64,000 bases of DNA, from positions 1,458,001-1,522,000 of the forward strand of contig NZ_JBBNAD010000005.1 in NCBI RefSeq assembly GCF_037996765.1. Direction: 5' to 3'. The DNA is from Bdellovibrio sp. GT3. Lineage in GTDB: Bacteria; Bdellovibrionota; Bdellovibrionia; Bdellovibrionales; Bdellovibrionaceae. Both the position numbers and the translations under genes were made by a program. This document shows positions 25,408 to 35,602 of the stretch, piece after piece (the first letter of the stretch is position 1; every line of letters starts with the position of its first letter). The notes beneath the pieces were generated by a model, which ran no database searches, was not told where the DNA came from, and was given only the letters and a program-made list of their open reading frames with translations.

Positions 25408-28239
25408 ATGAAGAGTTTTTTAGCATTGGCTGTATTGGGTCTGGGGCTTTCTGCTCAGGCGCAAAGCTTGGATTTGCAGCAGGACGCGCCGTCGTTAAAA
25501 TGGCGGACGATTTCAAACGATGTGGTTCAGGTTATTTATCCTGATATCTTTCAAGCAGAGTCTGTTTATGTGGCAAACTTGGTTGAGCACTATTCCAAAG
25601 TTGTAGGTCAAACCTATGGCATTCAAAAGCCGAAGCAGTTTTCGTTGATCATTCGTGCCGAATCAGACCAGGCCAATGGCTTCGTGACCCTGGGGCCGCG
25701 TCGCAGTGAGTGGTTTGCTTCCAATTTGTATTTCCCGGCTATCGGTGCTTCCGAATGGTTTCAAACTTTGTCTATCCACGAGTATCGCCACGTAAACCAG
25801 TTTGATTATTTCAACCAAAGAACCGTCAAAGGGTTGTACTACATCATGGGTGATGGTGGTGAGCAGCTGGCTGCTTTCTTATCTCTGCCATCTTGGTATT
25901 TCGAGGGTGATGCGGTATGGACCGAGACAAAGTACACTGATTCCGGCCGGGGACGTTCCCCGCGTTTTATCGCGCGCATGAAGGCTTTGGTCTTAAGCGA
26001 TAATATTCCAACTTACGATCAGTTTCTGAATGGGACTTATACAACCAAGGTTCCTAATCAGTATGTTTATGGTTATGCATTGATTTCCTATGCGACTCAA
26101 AAGTTTGGCGAGAACGTTTGGCGTGACGTGATCTACGACGTTGCCAAGTTTCCAAATCCGTTCCGTCTGTATTCCAGCTTTGAACGTGTGACCGGCCAGG
26201 ATTTTGAATCCTTCTATAATGAAACTATAGCCGATCTTAGAAAAAAATGGGCTAAAGATGCGCCGGCACAGTTTGCACATGAAGAGTATCGTGATCGTAT
26301 TAATCCGGTAAAATCCGGCGACCATCTTTACTATGTCCGCCAGACTTTGGACACTCATACAGAGATCATCAAGGAATCCAAAGGTCAGACAGAAGTTGTG
26401 GCGAAGATTCCTTTTTCCAAGGAAGTAAGTTCAATCTACTTCGGAAAAAGCAAAGCAGTCTATGCAGAGTTTATTCCGGATGTCCGTTATGGTCATAAAG
26501 GCACGACGGATGTGGCTATGATTGATTTGCAATCGGGGGATAAGGAGATTCTGGCAAAAGGTCATCGAATCTATAATCCAAAGCTAAATGCTGATGAAAG
26601 CAAAGTTATCGCAATTGAATTTAACCTGGATCAATCCTGGAGAATTTCAGAGTTCGATTTAAGCGGTAAGAAGCTGCAAAGTTTCACGTTGCCTGAAGGC
26701 AAGGTCACTGAAGCGCAATACCTGGATAATGACACTGCAGTATTGATCATGACTTCGAAAACGGGCGAAAAATCAATTGCCACATTGGATCTAAAGTCCC
26801 ACAAAGTGAGCAAGGTATTGATGCCGCCTTCACGCAATTTGGTGAATGGTCTGTACGTTGATAACAAAATGAATATTCTGTTCGAAGCACAGTATAAAGG
26901 CGCGACAGATATTTTCCTGATGAATAGTTCCGGAGTCAGCCGTTGTACGGAGTCCAAGCTCGGAGCTTATACTCCCTCGTCCGATGGTGAAAGTCTGTAC
27001 TACAGCGAGATGGATACTTACGGCTCAACGGTAAAAAAAGAATCGCTGACAGCTTGTAAATCCTTTGCAGCTGCAGAACTGATTGATTTTAAATACCTTG
27101 GCGACAATGCCTCTGATAACTACAACAAGTTTCCAATTCAGAAATTCCCGGAGCTGACTCAGCTTCACACTCAGAATGCAGAAAAGTATCAGTCTGAGGA
27201 ATATGGTGACTTCGACAAGCGTCTGCTGATCCCGAATTCCTGGGGTTTTATGTATGACAAAGGTTTCAACCTTGGTTTTAGTTCAGACAACTACCTAAGA
27301 ACATTGAGTCTGGGTGCTAATATCGGATCTGATGCGCAGGAAGGCCAAAGCTACGCCGGTCTGGGCTTTGCGATTAAAAAGTTCTACCCTTTATTCGTGC
27401 TGAATGCAGAGGATCGCAATCGTAAAATTACTGATATCGATTCAAATGACATCAGCGAATGGGAAGAGGGTAATGCCGGGATCACGATGTATGTTCCTTA
27501 CACAAAAAGAAAAGGGATCTATACATTTAATGTCATGTTGTCTGGTGACGGGCAGTATACTGATGCGCAAAATTATAAATTTGACGAGGTGGAAGTCGCA
27601 GGAAGCAATTACTTCTATAAATCCGGCGCGCAGCTGGCGATGAGCTGGGGCCAGGATCAAAAACCAAGATCCCTGATTGCACCGTGGTTGTTAAGTTACT
27701 CTATCAGATATGACAATGCGGAACAGCCATCAGATTCCCGCTATTCCGGTTATCGTTCGTTCGATGAAGCTGTGGTTCAAACGCCAGGTGTGTTTACAAA
27801 CGATGGATTGCAATTCACATACAGTCATCAAAATCAAAACGACTCACAGTCCGCTTATCGTTTCCTGCCGGGCGCAAGCACACTGGGTTATGCGTTCTCC
27901 AGAGGTTACAGCTATAAAGACGTGGCCGAATATAAAAAGATTTCTGCGAACTATGTCTTCCCAATTGCTTATCCCGATTGGAATGTGCCGAACTGGATTT
28001 ACGTAAATCGCGTTTACGCTAATTTGTTCTTTGACTCGACGGAGACCAGTTCTCAGGTTTATTACACTCCTTTGAACAGTTACGGTGGGGAATTGCATTT
28101 TGAAACCAAACTGTTCAGAATTGTTCCGACAGTTCTGGGGGTTCGTGTCGTGCAAAGAATGCTGGACGAGGAAACACGCGTGGAGCCTTTCTTTGGCTTT
28201 TCAACCGGTAACCTGGTATTGGGCAAGCATCCGTTCTAG
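25408..28239 (+). CDS. Exported zinc metallopeptidase fused to propeller and outer membrane barrel
   Basis: 943 residues with signal MKSFLALAVLGLGLSAQAQ. Residues about 30-250 look like a gluzincin: LSIHEYRHVNQFD gives HExxH at 124-128, and PSWYFEGDAVWTE supplies a candidate third ligand Glu166. Residues about 285-560 contain repeated strands of the TolB type (IYNPKLNADESKVIAIEFN). From about 610 to the C-terminus the sequence is rich in alternating aromatic strands typical of an outer membrane beta-barrel, ending in ...VLGKHPF with a terminal Phe. This suggests a cell-surface-anchored protease. Single-gene unit with a ribosome site AAAAGGGG before the ATG. Confidence 0.82.
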   Translation: MKSFLALAVLGLGLSAQAQSLDLQQDAPSLKWRTISNDVVQVIYPDIFQAESVYVANLVEHYSKVVGQTYGIQKPKQFSLIIRAESDQANGFVTLGPRRSEWFASNLYFPAIGASEWFQTLSIHEYRHVNQFDYFNQRTVKGLYYIMGDGGEQLAAFLSLPSWYFEGDAVWTETKYTDSGRGRSPRFIARMKALVLSDNIPTYDQFLNGTYTTKVPNQYVYGYALISYATQKFGENVWRDVIYDVAKFPNPFRLYSSFERVTGQDFESFYNETIADLRKKWAKDAPAQFAHEEYRDRINPVKSGDHLYYVRQTLDTHTEIIKESKGQTEVVAKIPFSKEVSSIYFGKSKAVYAEFIPDVRYGHKGTTDVAMIDLQSGDKEILAKGHRIYNPKLNADESKVIAIEFNLDQSWRISEFDLSGKKLQSFTLPEGKVTEAQYLDNDTAVLIMTSKTGEKSIATLDLKSHKVSKVLMPPSRNLVNGLYVDNKMNILFEAQYKGATDIFLMNSSGVSRCTESKLGAYTPSSDGESLYYSEMDTYGSTVKKESLTACKSFAAAELIDFKYLGDNASDNYNKFPIQKFPELTQLHTQNAEKYQSEEYGDFDKRLLIPNSWGFMYDKGFNLGFSSDNYLRTLSLGANIGSDAQEGQSYAGLGFAIKKFYPLFVLNAEDRNRKITDIDSNDISEWEEGNAGITMYVPYTKRKGIYTFNVMLSGDGQYTDAQNYKFDEVEVAGSNYFYKSGAQLAMSWGQDQKPRSLIAPWLLSYSIRYDNAEQPSDSRYSGYRSFDEAVVQTPGVFTNDGLQFTYSHQNQNDSQSAYRFLPGASTLGYAFSRGYSYKDVAEYKKISANYVFPIAYPDWNVPNWIYVNRVYANLFFDSTETSSQVYYTPLNSYGGELHFETKLFRIVPTVLGVRVVQRMLDEETRVEPFFGFSTGNLVLGKHPF

Positions 28240-28257
28240 TGTTATTTGTCATATGAG

Positions 28258-28317
28258 TGCCTGCGACTTTACATCTTTCGTCGCAGGCAGGGCCCACCGA
28301 TAATAAAGCCGAGGTGG
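28258..28317 (+). promoter_or_regulatory. Two hairpins between peptidase gene and ppa, second covering the ribosome site
   Basis: A perfect ten-pair stem TGCCTGCGAC (28258-28267) / GTCGCAGGCA (28280-28289) has no T-run, so it is not an ordinary terminator. Just after it, CCACC (28294-28298) can pair with GGTGG (28313-28317), which overlaps the GAGGTGG ribosome site of ppa. The first may end or protect the peptidase transcript. The second could limit ppa translation. Both are predictions from base pairing by eye. Confidence 0.4.
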
Positions 28318-28321
28318 TCAG

Positions 28322-28861
28322 ATGAATCCTTGGCATGACGTCGACATGGGCGAGAACGCACCAGAACTGGTGAACGCTCTTATTGAAATTCCCAGATTTT
28401 CCAAAACAAAATTTGAACTTGATAAAAAATCCGGTCTGCTGATGGTGGACCGGGTTTTGTACAGCTCTGTTCATTATCCGGCCAACTACGGCTTCATTCC
28501 CCAAAGCTACTGCGGTGACCATGACCCTTTGGATATCCTGGTTCTGGGCCAAGCAGAGGTGTATCCGCTGTCCATCATGAGGGCTCGACCCATCGGGTAC
28601 ATGCACATGATGGATCAAGGGGAGTCAGACGACAAAATCATCGCCGTGCATGCCGATGATCCGGAGATGGTCACCGTGAACTCCATCAACGAACTGGCGC
28701 CGCACATCCTGAAAGAGATACGGAACTTTTTTGAAATTTATAAAAATTTGGAAAACAAATCTGTCGAAGTGCGGGATTTTTACGGTAAACCCGAGGCCTG
28801 CAAGGTGATCCTGGAGGCCCGGGATTTATATCAGAATATGAAAAGTGAACTGATAAAATAA
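28322..28861 (+). CDS. ppa: Inorganic pyrophosphatase (family I)
   Basis: 179 residues, the usual size for bacterial family I enzymes. The core signature YCGDHDPLDILVLG (residues 63-76) supplies the metal-binding aspartates (66, 68, 71); YSSVHYPANYGFIPQ comes before it, and MMDQGESDDKIIAVHADDP after. It hydrolyses pyrophosphate to phosphate in the cytoplasm with magnesium, pulling biosynthetic reactions forward. The usual family word is DGDPLD; here the Gly is replaced by His. The stop lies four bases from the stop of the convergent carrier gene. Confidence 0.93.
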   Translation: MNPWHDVDMGENAPELVNALIEIPRFSKTKFELDKKSGLLMVDRVLYSSVHYPANYGFIPQSYCGDHDPLDILVLGQAEVYPLSIMRARPIGYMHMMDQGESDDKIIAVHADDPEMVTVNSINELAPHILKEIRNFFEIYKNLENKSVEVRDFYGKPEACKVILEARDLYQNMKSELIK

Positions 28862-28865
28862 TGAC

Positions 28866-30236
28866 TTATAGAAACAGGAATCCGGCAGAGATCACCACTC
28901 CAGAATAAAGCAGTGTGATCAGGCAAAATCCCATAATGTCACGGGCACCTAGTCCCGCAATTCCCAAAGCTGGTAACGCCCAGAAGGGTTGAATCATGTT
29001 TGTCCAGGCATCACCCCAGGCAATGGCCATGGATGTTTTCGCAATGGACACTCCCAACTCTTGCGCGGCGGGTAGCATGATCGGCGCTTGCACCGCCCAC
29101 TGTCCACCACCCGAGGGAACGAAGAAGTTCACGATGCCGGCGGCGATAAATGTAAAAAATGGGAAGGTGGTTTGTGTTGAAATATCCACGAAGAAATTCG
29201 ACATCGCACCGGCAATAGAGACTCCGTTGTCACCTTTGACCACCATTAATCCCATAATCCCCGCATAAAATGGAAACTGCAGGATGATGCCACTGGAACT
29301 GGTTGCAGCATTGCGGATGGCGATCAAATAACGGCGAGGAGTTCCGTGCAGTAGCACACCAGTGAACAAAAAGATGAAGTTCACGATATTTAAATTCAGA
29401 TCCAGACCCTTCGTGAAAAAGTAATTCACGATATAGATCAACGCGATCCCTGCCAGCACCAGCGAAACCCATCGTCCATTTTCAATGCGATCCGCCCAGG
29501 TCGCGCCACTTTCATCAATGTCCATGTTTTCTTCCACTAACAGCTTCGGGTCCACCGTGACCACTTCATCAGCGCGCGGATGCATAAAGCGATTCAGAAA
29601 GGGAACTGTCAAAAATAACGCAATCACAATGAACAGATTGTAGGTCGAGAACAAAGTGTCAGAGACAGGGATTGCTCCGCTGACCACATTGTTGGAGGCT
29701 TTGGCTAAAGCACCATCGGTGGCAATGGTTAGCGGGATGGAGCCGGAAAGTCCCCCGTGCCAGATCAGAAATCCCGTGTAGGCAGAGGCAATCAACAGGC
29801 GGTAGTCGACATTCTTAACTTTCCGTGCGATTTCCTTCGCAAAAATGGCGCCGATTACCAAACCAAAACCCCAGTTGAACCAGGAAGCTGCCAGAGAGAC
29901 GAACGACACCACAAGGATGGCTTGTGAAGGGGTGTGTAGTTTTGAGGCTATAGCGGACAGTGCTCTGGCGCAGGGGCGGGAGTTCGCCAAGGCGTGCCCC
30001 AGAACCAGCACTAAAATCATTTGCATCGAAAATCCCAGCAGACTCCAGAAGCCCTCATACCATCCGTTGATAATCTGCATGGGCCCCATACCAGTCACCG
30101 GGAATGCTGCGATAAACACGATAAAAGTAAGCAGCGCACAGAATATGAATGGATCAGGTAAGTATTCATTTACGACTTTGACAGATAAACTGATCAGCCT
30201 GCGAAAGATGCCATTGCGGGGGGATTTTGTATTCAT
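28866..30236 (-). CDS. Short-chain fatty acid transporter, AtoE family
   Basis: 456 residues with about 10-12 hydrophobic helices. Recognisable segments are VNEYLPDPFIFCALLTFIVF near the start, SWFNWGFGLVIGAIFAKEIAR near 110-135, GYTGFLIWHGGLSGSIPL near 150-165 and NFFVPSGGGQWAVQAP near 370-385, all typical of AtoE. The family carries short-chain fatty acids such as acetoacetate or butyrate across the inner membrane; the true substrate is inferred. GAGG precedes the ATG by seven bases. Single gene. Confidence 0.9.
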   Translation of the reverse strand: MNTKSPRNGIFRRLISLSVKVVNEYLPDPFIFCALLTFIVFIAAFPVTGMGPMQIINGWYEGFWSLLGFSMQMILVLVLGHALANSRPCARALSAIASKLHTPSQAILVVSFVSLAASWFNWGFGLVIGAIFAKEIARKVKNVDYRLLIASAYTGFLIWHGGLSGSIPLTIATDGALAKASNNVVSGAIPVSDTLFSTYNLFIVIALFLTVPFLNRFMHPRADEVVTVDPKLLVEENMDIDESGATWADRIENGRWVSLVLAGIALIYIVNYFFTKGLDLNLNIVNFIFLFTGVLLHGTPRRYLIAIRNAATSSSGIILQFPFYAGIMGLMVVKGDNGVSIAGAMSNFFVDISTQTTFPFFTFIAAGIVNFFVPSGGGQWAVQAPIMLPAAQELGVSIAKTSMAIAWGDAWTNMIQPFWALPALGIAGLGARDIMGFCLITLLYSGVVISAGFLFL

Positions 30237-30505
30237 GGTGCAACCTCTTATGTGAATAGTTCTATTAAATATTTTTGTTCAAAGTCTGTCATGCAGGAAG
30301 TTGGTGGAGTTGTTTGTTACGAGTGTTAATTTGCAGGACCAACCATCTCTTTTATTCACAAAGGATCCTCATGATTAAGTAGACTGATGTACGATAGAAT
30401 AATTGCAAGTCTCGCGTTGCTGTAAAATTCCCATAAAATCCCTAAAGTTGGCTCGGCATCAGCCCGAAGTTTTTTTGACATCAATACATCAACGAGGAGT
30501 CCGAC

Positions 30506-32011
30506 GTGCGCAGCCGAAGTTTAAATTTCAAAATCATGGGTATAGTCGGAGTTATGACCGTGGGCGCTCTGTCGATCACTGGTGTGGGTTACTGGGGTAT
30601 GGCAAGTTTGAATGAAATTCTGGAGCGGGCCACTCAAGTGACGGCGCAAAGAAGTCACAAGGACCATTCTTTAAACTCATTATTTCAGGATCAATTGATT
30701 CAGGAACGCAATTATTTGTTGAATCCGTCTGCTGAGGCTCGTCGCGAAGGTAAAACCAAAATCACAGATGGTGATAAGGCCATTCGCGACATGGTTGAAT
30801 CCCGTAAAAAAATATCAGGTCCTGGTGGTTTGAAAGACCTGGCTGATTTTATGGCCCCCTATGAAAAATGGGTTTTGCTAAACCGCGAAATTATTAATCT
30901 GGTCGATACGGATCGCGCCTCCGAGGCTGTCGCCTTGCTGCTGGAGAAGGGTCGTCCCATCCGTATTGCTACCACTGCAGTGACTGACCGTATGATCGCA
31001 AGTGCGGCCGAAGATATGGCCGCCGATAATAAAGAAGCGGAAGAAGAATACGCTCGCGCCAATTCCTTGATGACCGTGGGCGCGGCCGTTTCAATTTTGT
31101 TGGGTCTATTAATGTCAGGCTTGGTGCTGCGTGCGATTGGGCGCTCTATCAATCGAGTGATCTCGGACCTTAACTCCAACTCAACGCAAGTAGGACAGGC
31201 TTCGCAACAGATTGCCAGCACCTCTTCTCAGTTGGCGGAAGCTTCTTCAGAGCAGGCGGCTTCACTTGAGGAAACCGTGGCGACTCTTGAGGAGCTGTCT
31301 TCAATGATTAAGACAAACGCAGCCAACGCAAATCAAGCCGCCAAGATGTCAGCAGACACTGAGGTTATTGCTGGCAATGGCGACAAAGCGATTAAGAAGC
31401 TTAAAGAATCCATGAATGAAATCTCCAAGGACTCAAGAAAGATTGAGGAGATCATTACAGTCATTGATGATATCGCATTCCAGACTAATCTCTTGGCGCT
31501 GAACGCGGCCGTTGAAGCTGCCCGTGCTGGGGAGCAGGGAAAAGGTTTTGCAGTCGTGGCTGAAGCCGTTCGTGCTCTCGCGTCCCGCAGTGCCACCGCG
31601 GCCAAAGAGATCTCAGAATTGATCAAAGGCAGCGTTGATAAAATTGAAGTGGGTTCCAGCGAAGTGAGCTCCAGTGCGGAAATTCTGCAGGAGATCGTGG
31701 CTTCTTCCCATAAAATGACCGAAATCAGTCGTGAGATTGCCTCTGCCAGTGACGAGCAGGCCAACGGCGTCGCCCAAATTGGCAAAGCGATGAATCAGCT
31801 GGATCAAGTGACGCAAGTGAATGCGGCAACATCTGAAGAGGCCTCGGCGGCTGCGGAAGAGTTATCAGCACAAGCAGACCAACTGAATCAAATCGTGGAC
31901 CTTTTGGTAACGACGATCAAAGGCGGCGACGCGACTATCGAGATCAAGGCGGAAGGGACTTCGTTTCATTCCCAAGAGCCGCGTGTGCATGCAGAAAGAA
32001 TTGCTGCCTAA
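30506..32011 (+). CDS. Methyl-accepting chemotaxis protein
   Basis: 501 residues beginning at GTG 30506 (GAGG eight bases before). First membrane helix about 12-33, a periplasmic helical-bundle sensor to about 185, second helix about 190-212. There is little sign of a full HAMP domain before the signalling helices. The conserved hairpin tip is [39 protein letters not shown], which contacts CheA and CheW. Gln/Glu-rich flanks are likely methylation sites. The ligand is unknown. The C-terminus is a short charged tail without a CheR-binding pentapeptide. Confidence 0.93.
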   Translation: MRSRSLNFKIMGIVGVMTVGALSITGVGYWGMASLNEILERATQVTAQRSHKDHSLNSLFQDQLIQERNYLLNPSAEARREGKTKITDGDKAIRDMVESRKKISGPGGLKDLADFMAPYEKWVLLNREIINLVDTDRASEAVALLLEKGRPIRIATTAVTDRMIASAAEDMAADNKEAEEEYARANSLMTVGAAVSILLGLLMSGLVLRAIGRSINRVISDLNSNSTQVGQASQQIASTSSQLAEASSEQAASLEETVATLEELSSMIKTNAANANQAAKMSADTEVIAGNGDKAIKKLKESMNEISKDSRKIEEIITVIDDIAFQTNLLALNAAVEAARAGEQGKGFAVVAEAVRALASRSATAAKEISELIKGSVDKIEVGSSEVSSSAEILQEIVASSHKMTEISREIASASDEQANGVAQIGKAMNQLDQVTQVNAATSEEASAAAEELSAQADQLNQIVDLLVTTIKGGDATIEIKAEGTSFHSQEPRVHAERIAA

Positions 32012-32051
32012 TTAGATTGATCTTCTTTTAAACATTGGAAATCATAGAAAC

Positions 32052-32543
32052 ATGGATTCACCTGTTAATGATCTCCTTTGGATCGAAGAGCTTTTGCCGC
32101 CCGGATACGATGCCCATCCCAAACATGGCGGCATGGCATATTACGTTGATATGAAGCTTGTGATGATTCTGGTGGAGCGTCGCGGGCTTTATGAACACAA
32201 AGGTGTGTCTTATCCTTTCGAGCTTTGGAACGGTGTGATCTTTCCTGTCTTAAAAAAAGCCCAGAATGCCTTTTTTCTGAAGTATCTGTTTTTGGAGAAT
32301 CATCCGGCCAATAAAGATTGGCTGTATATTCCTGCGGACCAGGATGACTTCGAGGATCAGGTCAAGCAGATGATGCGTGAGATCTCGAAGGCAAATCCGT
32401 TGTTGGGACTTCCGGTAAAAATGGATGCGCCTGATTCCGCGGAAAAGTCAGCAGCAGCCAAGAAGAAGACCGCCAAGAAAGTTCGCGCCACCAAGAAAAG
32501 TGAAAACGCGTACTTTCTGTCTATCGCCAAGAAGCCTAAATAA
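32052..32543 (+). CDS. Protein of unknown function with Lys/Ala-rich tail
   Basis: 163 residues, no signal peptide. The folded part (about 1-125) has GYDAHPKHGGMAYYVDMKLVMILV and FLKYLFLENHPANKDWLYIP; the general pattern recalls TfoX/YjbR-type small domains, but I cannot make a firm match. The last 40 residues (SAAAKKKTAKKVRATKKS) are histone-H1-like and could bind nucleic acid. The gene starts 40 bases after the chemoreceptor on the same strand and converges on pepT. Confidence 0.7.
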   Translation: MDSPVNDLLWIEELLPPGYDAHPKHGGMAYYVDMKLVMILVERRGLYEHKGVSYPFELWNGVIFPVLKKAQNAFFLKYLFLENHPANKDWLYIPADQDDFEDQVKQMMREISKANPLLGLPVKMDAPDSAEKSAAAKKKTAKKVRATKKSENAYFLSIAKKPK

Positions 32544-32549
32544 TTCAAA

Positions 32550-33782
32550 CTAAGTCTTAGCCGCCAACAAACAAATCTTTTCCGCCAATTCATAGGATTT
32601 TACAAATGAAGGGATTGGCAGAAACTCGTACTTTGAATGAAAGTTCAAAGCGCCGGTGAAAAAGTTGGGCGTCAGAATCCCTTTTGCCGACAGGGCCGCA
32701 CCATCGGTGCCTCCGCGCATCGGGATGACTTTGGGCTCAACGCCAATTTCCTTAAGTCCGGCAAAAATCAAATCAATCGCCCTGCGGTCTTCGCCCAGGG
32801 CACTGCTGATATTGCTATAAGTGTCAGTGATCTTACTGCTGACCGAAGCGGTCGGGTATTTCTTCTGAATTTCTGCTGTGGCGTCGGCAATTTTCTTTTT
32901 GCGCATGGCAAAACTGTTTAAGTCAAAATCGCGAATGGAAGCGGTCAGCTTGGCTTCTTGCTGAGTGGCCGTCATTCCATTAAACCAGATATAACCCTCG
33001 CGACCCGCGGTGTTTTCCGGGGTTTGGCTGCGATCAAAGAGGCTGATAAAATCCTGAGCCATTAATATTGGATTTACCAAAACACCCTTTGCTGACATCG
33101 GGTGAGCGGTCACTCCAGTGAACGTCAAGTCGGCCGTTGCGGCATTGAAGTTTTCATACACAACCTCGCCAAGTTCACAGCAGTCAATGGTGTAAGCGAA
33201 GTCCACATCAAACCGGGACAGATCCATGGCCTTGGCTCCTAAGAGTCCGATCTCCTCGTCAGGAACAAATGCGACGACGATATCGCCGTATTGCTGTTCC
33301 TGGGAAAGATTCGCAAGCAACGTCATCACCACCGCAACAGCGGCTTTGTTGTCAGCACCCAGAACACTGGTGCCATCACTGAAAATGACGTCCTGATTTT
33401 TGTAGGGCAGGATCTCGGGGTGTTCGGCGGTGCGCAGCCAGATATTTTCTTTTTTATTCAGGCATACATCCTCACCCGTGAATTTCAGGATTTGCGGATG
33501 GATGTGCGGACTCAAACCCACGTCAACCGTGTCGATATGAGTGATAAAGCCAATGCGTGGGCCGCCCTTTTTAGTGCCGGGCTTTACCGCCGTCACCGTG
33601 GCATTTTGATCGATCACAATGTTTTGCAAGCCCAATGATCGAAGTTCATCGGCCAAAAGTTCTGCAAGCTTTTGTTGTCCGGGAGTGCTGGGAAGTGATG
33701 ACGCATTGTCATCGCTCTGTGAACTGACGGCAAGATATCTAAAGAAACGTTCCACTAATTGTTTTTCAAGGTTCTGAGTCAT
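32550..33782 (-). CDS. pepT: Peptidase T (tripeptide aminopeptidase)
   Basis: 410 residues from the ATG at 33782, which gives the standard start (ERFFRYLAVSSQSD); an upstream TTG would add 12 residues. Zinc-site motifs in order: GFITHIDTVD, SVLGADNKAAVA, FVPDEEIGLLGA (catalytic Glu), YTIDCCELGEV and PMRGGTDGAALS. The family removes the N-terminal residue from tripeptides in the cytoplasm, which fits growth on prey protein. The length matches E. coli PepT. The gene lies in the same direction as, and 83 bases after, the TPR lipoprotein gene. Confidence 0.94.
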   Translation of the reverse strand: MTQNLEKQLVERFFRYLAVSSQSDDNASSLPSTPGQQKLAELLADELRSLGLQNIVIDQNATVTAVKPGTKKGGPRIGFITHIDTVDVGLSPHIHPQILKFTGEDVCLNKKENIWLRTAEHPEILPYKNQDVIFSDGTSVLGADNKAAVAVVMTLLANLSQEQQYGDIVVAFVPDEEIGLLGAKAMDLSRFDVDFAYTIDCCELGEVVYENFNAATADLTFTGVTAHPMSAKGVLVNPILMAQDFISLFDRSQTPENTAGREGYIWFNGMTATQQEAKLTASIRDFDLNSFAMRKKKIADATAEIQKKYPTASVSSKITDTYSNISSALGEDRRAIDLIFAGLKEIGVEPKVIPMRGGTDGAALSAKGILTPNFFTGALNFHSKYEFLPIPSFVKSYELAEKICLLAAKT

Positions 33783-33865
33783 GTCGATATTGTGGATTGT
33801 CTTTTTAAAGACTGTCAACGGGGAGTCTTATACAGAAGACGACCCCGCTGTGGAAATTTAAATTC

Positions 33866-35602
33866 TTATTGGATTTTACCGCGGATTTGGCTGGCGCGTT
33901 TTTTATCTGAAGACAGCGCAGCAGCTTTTGTGTACATGGCATTCGCTTTTACAGTTTGCGACTGCATCGAATACGCATCCCCCAAATGTTCGGCGATAAT
34001 GCTTGCCGAGGATTGCTGCGCAAAGGCTTTCTCCAGCACTTGCACGGATTCAGCAAATCTTTTTTGCTTAAACAACACCCAGCCCAACGTATCCATCACA
34101 TAGCCGTCCTGCGGGTTCAGTTCCAAAGCACGACGGGCAAGTTTTTCGGCCTCAGGCAGTTGTTGATTCATTTCCGCCATTGAAAACGCCAGGTAGCTCA
34201 TGCTTTGCACGTGATCGGGCTCCAGCTCCAACACTTTTTTCATTTGTTCAATCATGGCAGTTTTTTGGCCCAGTCGATCCAATATCAAGGCATGCTGAAA
34301 CAACAAGCCGACGTTGTGGGAGTACTTGGAGAGACCTTTTTCCAATACACGAGCAGCCCCCAGGTAATCGGCCTTGGCATCAAGCAGGGAGGCATACATC
34401 GTATACATCTGTGCTTTGCCGGCATTCGATTTAAGACCATTTTCAGTCAGAGTCAGGGCCTGATTAACCTTGCCCTGGCCTTTGAGTAAATAAGCCGCAT
34501 GCACGATCGAGTCACTGAAGTGCTCGCTGGTTGCAGGGACCATCATAAAGTTGCGAATCGCGTTTTCCGCATCCCCCAACTCCTCATAGACAGCGGCCAG
34601 GTAATAACGAGCGGCATGGGCACTTGGGCTTTGCGCCAGAATGTGCTTCAAGCTTGCGATGGCCTGAGGGTGGCGTTTTTGTTTAATCAAAATAAGCGCC
34701 ATTTTCATCTGTGCTTCCAAAGAGGAGTTGGCACCTCCGGCAATGACTTCGAATTGTTCATAGGCTTTATCCATATTGCCATCGTCGATATAGATCTGCG
34801 AAATTTTGTCGGCAACACTGGCCACGAAGCCATGTTGTTTTTGGAAATCAAGGCACAAAGCAAGGGCTTTGCCGCGGTTCTTCTGTTTTAAATAAAGATC
34901 CGTCAGGGAGACCAGGGCATCTTCATAGTCGTCTTTGGACTTTAGCGCTTTTTTAAATGCCGCTTCAGCCGCCGCTTCATGCTGTGCACCTTTTTGCTCC
35001 AAGCGAATCAGACCCAGATAATAGTGAATTTCATGAGGGGCCGAGTACTTTGAATCCTTTAACAGGTTGTTGTAGTACTGCTCTGCCTTGGCGTATTCTT
35101 TTTTATCAGCATAAAGTGCACCAATATAAACGGGCGCATCAGTATTCTTTGGATCAAGTTTCAACACCGTGTTGTATTCAGAGATGGCCTTGTCATAGTT
35201 TTTTTCTGCAGAATAAAGCTTCGCCAGAACCAGGCGTGCTTCGATATTGTTGCCATCTTTTTGAACGGCAAGTTCGGCGTGCTTAAGGGCTTCTTTATTC
35301 TTTTTGGTTTTCTGATACTCAGTGGACAGGCGCAGATGAACGGCTGCGGAGTTTGGATCCAAAGCTGCCACTTTCTCGAAAAATTTAATGGCTTGCGCGG
35401 GTTTGCCCTCGCGGCTGTAAACATCACCGACAATGAATTGATAGTCAGCTTGGGCCCGCACATTTAAAGGATCAACAGGCGAGTTGGGAGCGTTGATGCT
35501 TGCTAGTTGCTGGGACTCCAACGATTTCGTGGACATTCCTGCGCAAGCGGTAAGGGTAAGCAAAAGACCAATACTTGCATTTGTTTTAACGAAAGAAAGC
35601 AT
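33866..35602 (-). CDS. Tetratricopeptide-repeat lipoprotein
   Basis: 578 residues. Lipobox LLLTLTACAG near the start marks an exported lipoprotein. From about residue 50 to the end there are roughly 14 TPR units, e.g. YQFIVGDVYSREGKPAQAIK, AVHLRLSTEYQKTKKNKEALK and DGYVMDTLGWVLFKQKRFAES. Such proteins act as scaffolds in outer membrane assembly, pilus or secretion complexes, and the partner here is unknown. AAGGAG stands six bases before the ATG. It may be co-transcribed with pepT downstream. Confidence 0.88.
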   Translation of the reverse strand: MLSFVKTNASIGLLLTLTACAGMSTKSLESQQLASINAPNSPVDPLNVRAQADYQFIVGDVYSREGKPAQAIKFFEKVAALDPNSAAVHLRLSTEYQKTKKNKEALKHAELAVQKDGNNIEARLVLAKLYSAEKNYDKAISEYNTVLKLDPKNTDAPVYIGALYADKKEYAKAEQYYNNLLKDSKYSAPHEIHYYLGLIRLEQKGAQHEAAAEAAFKKALKSKDDYEDALVSLTDLYLKQKNRGKALALCLDFQKQHGFVASVADKISQIYIDDGNMDKAYEQFEVIAGGANSSLEAQMKMALILIKQKRHPQAIASLKHILAQSPSAHAARYYLAAVYEELGDAENAIRNFMMVPATSEHFSDSIVHAAYLLKGQGKVNQALTLTENGLKSNAGKAQMYTMYASLLDAKADYLGAARVLEKGLSKYSHNVGLLFQHALILDRLGQKTAMIEQMKKVLELEPDHVQSMSYLAFSMAEMNQQLPEAEKLARRALELNPQDGYVMDTLGWVLFKQKRFAESVQVLEKAFAQQSSASIIAEHLGDAYSMQSQTVKANAMYTKAAALSSDKKRASQIRGKIQ

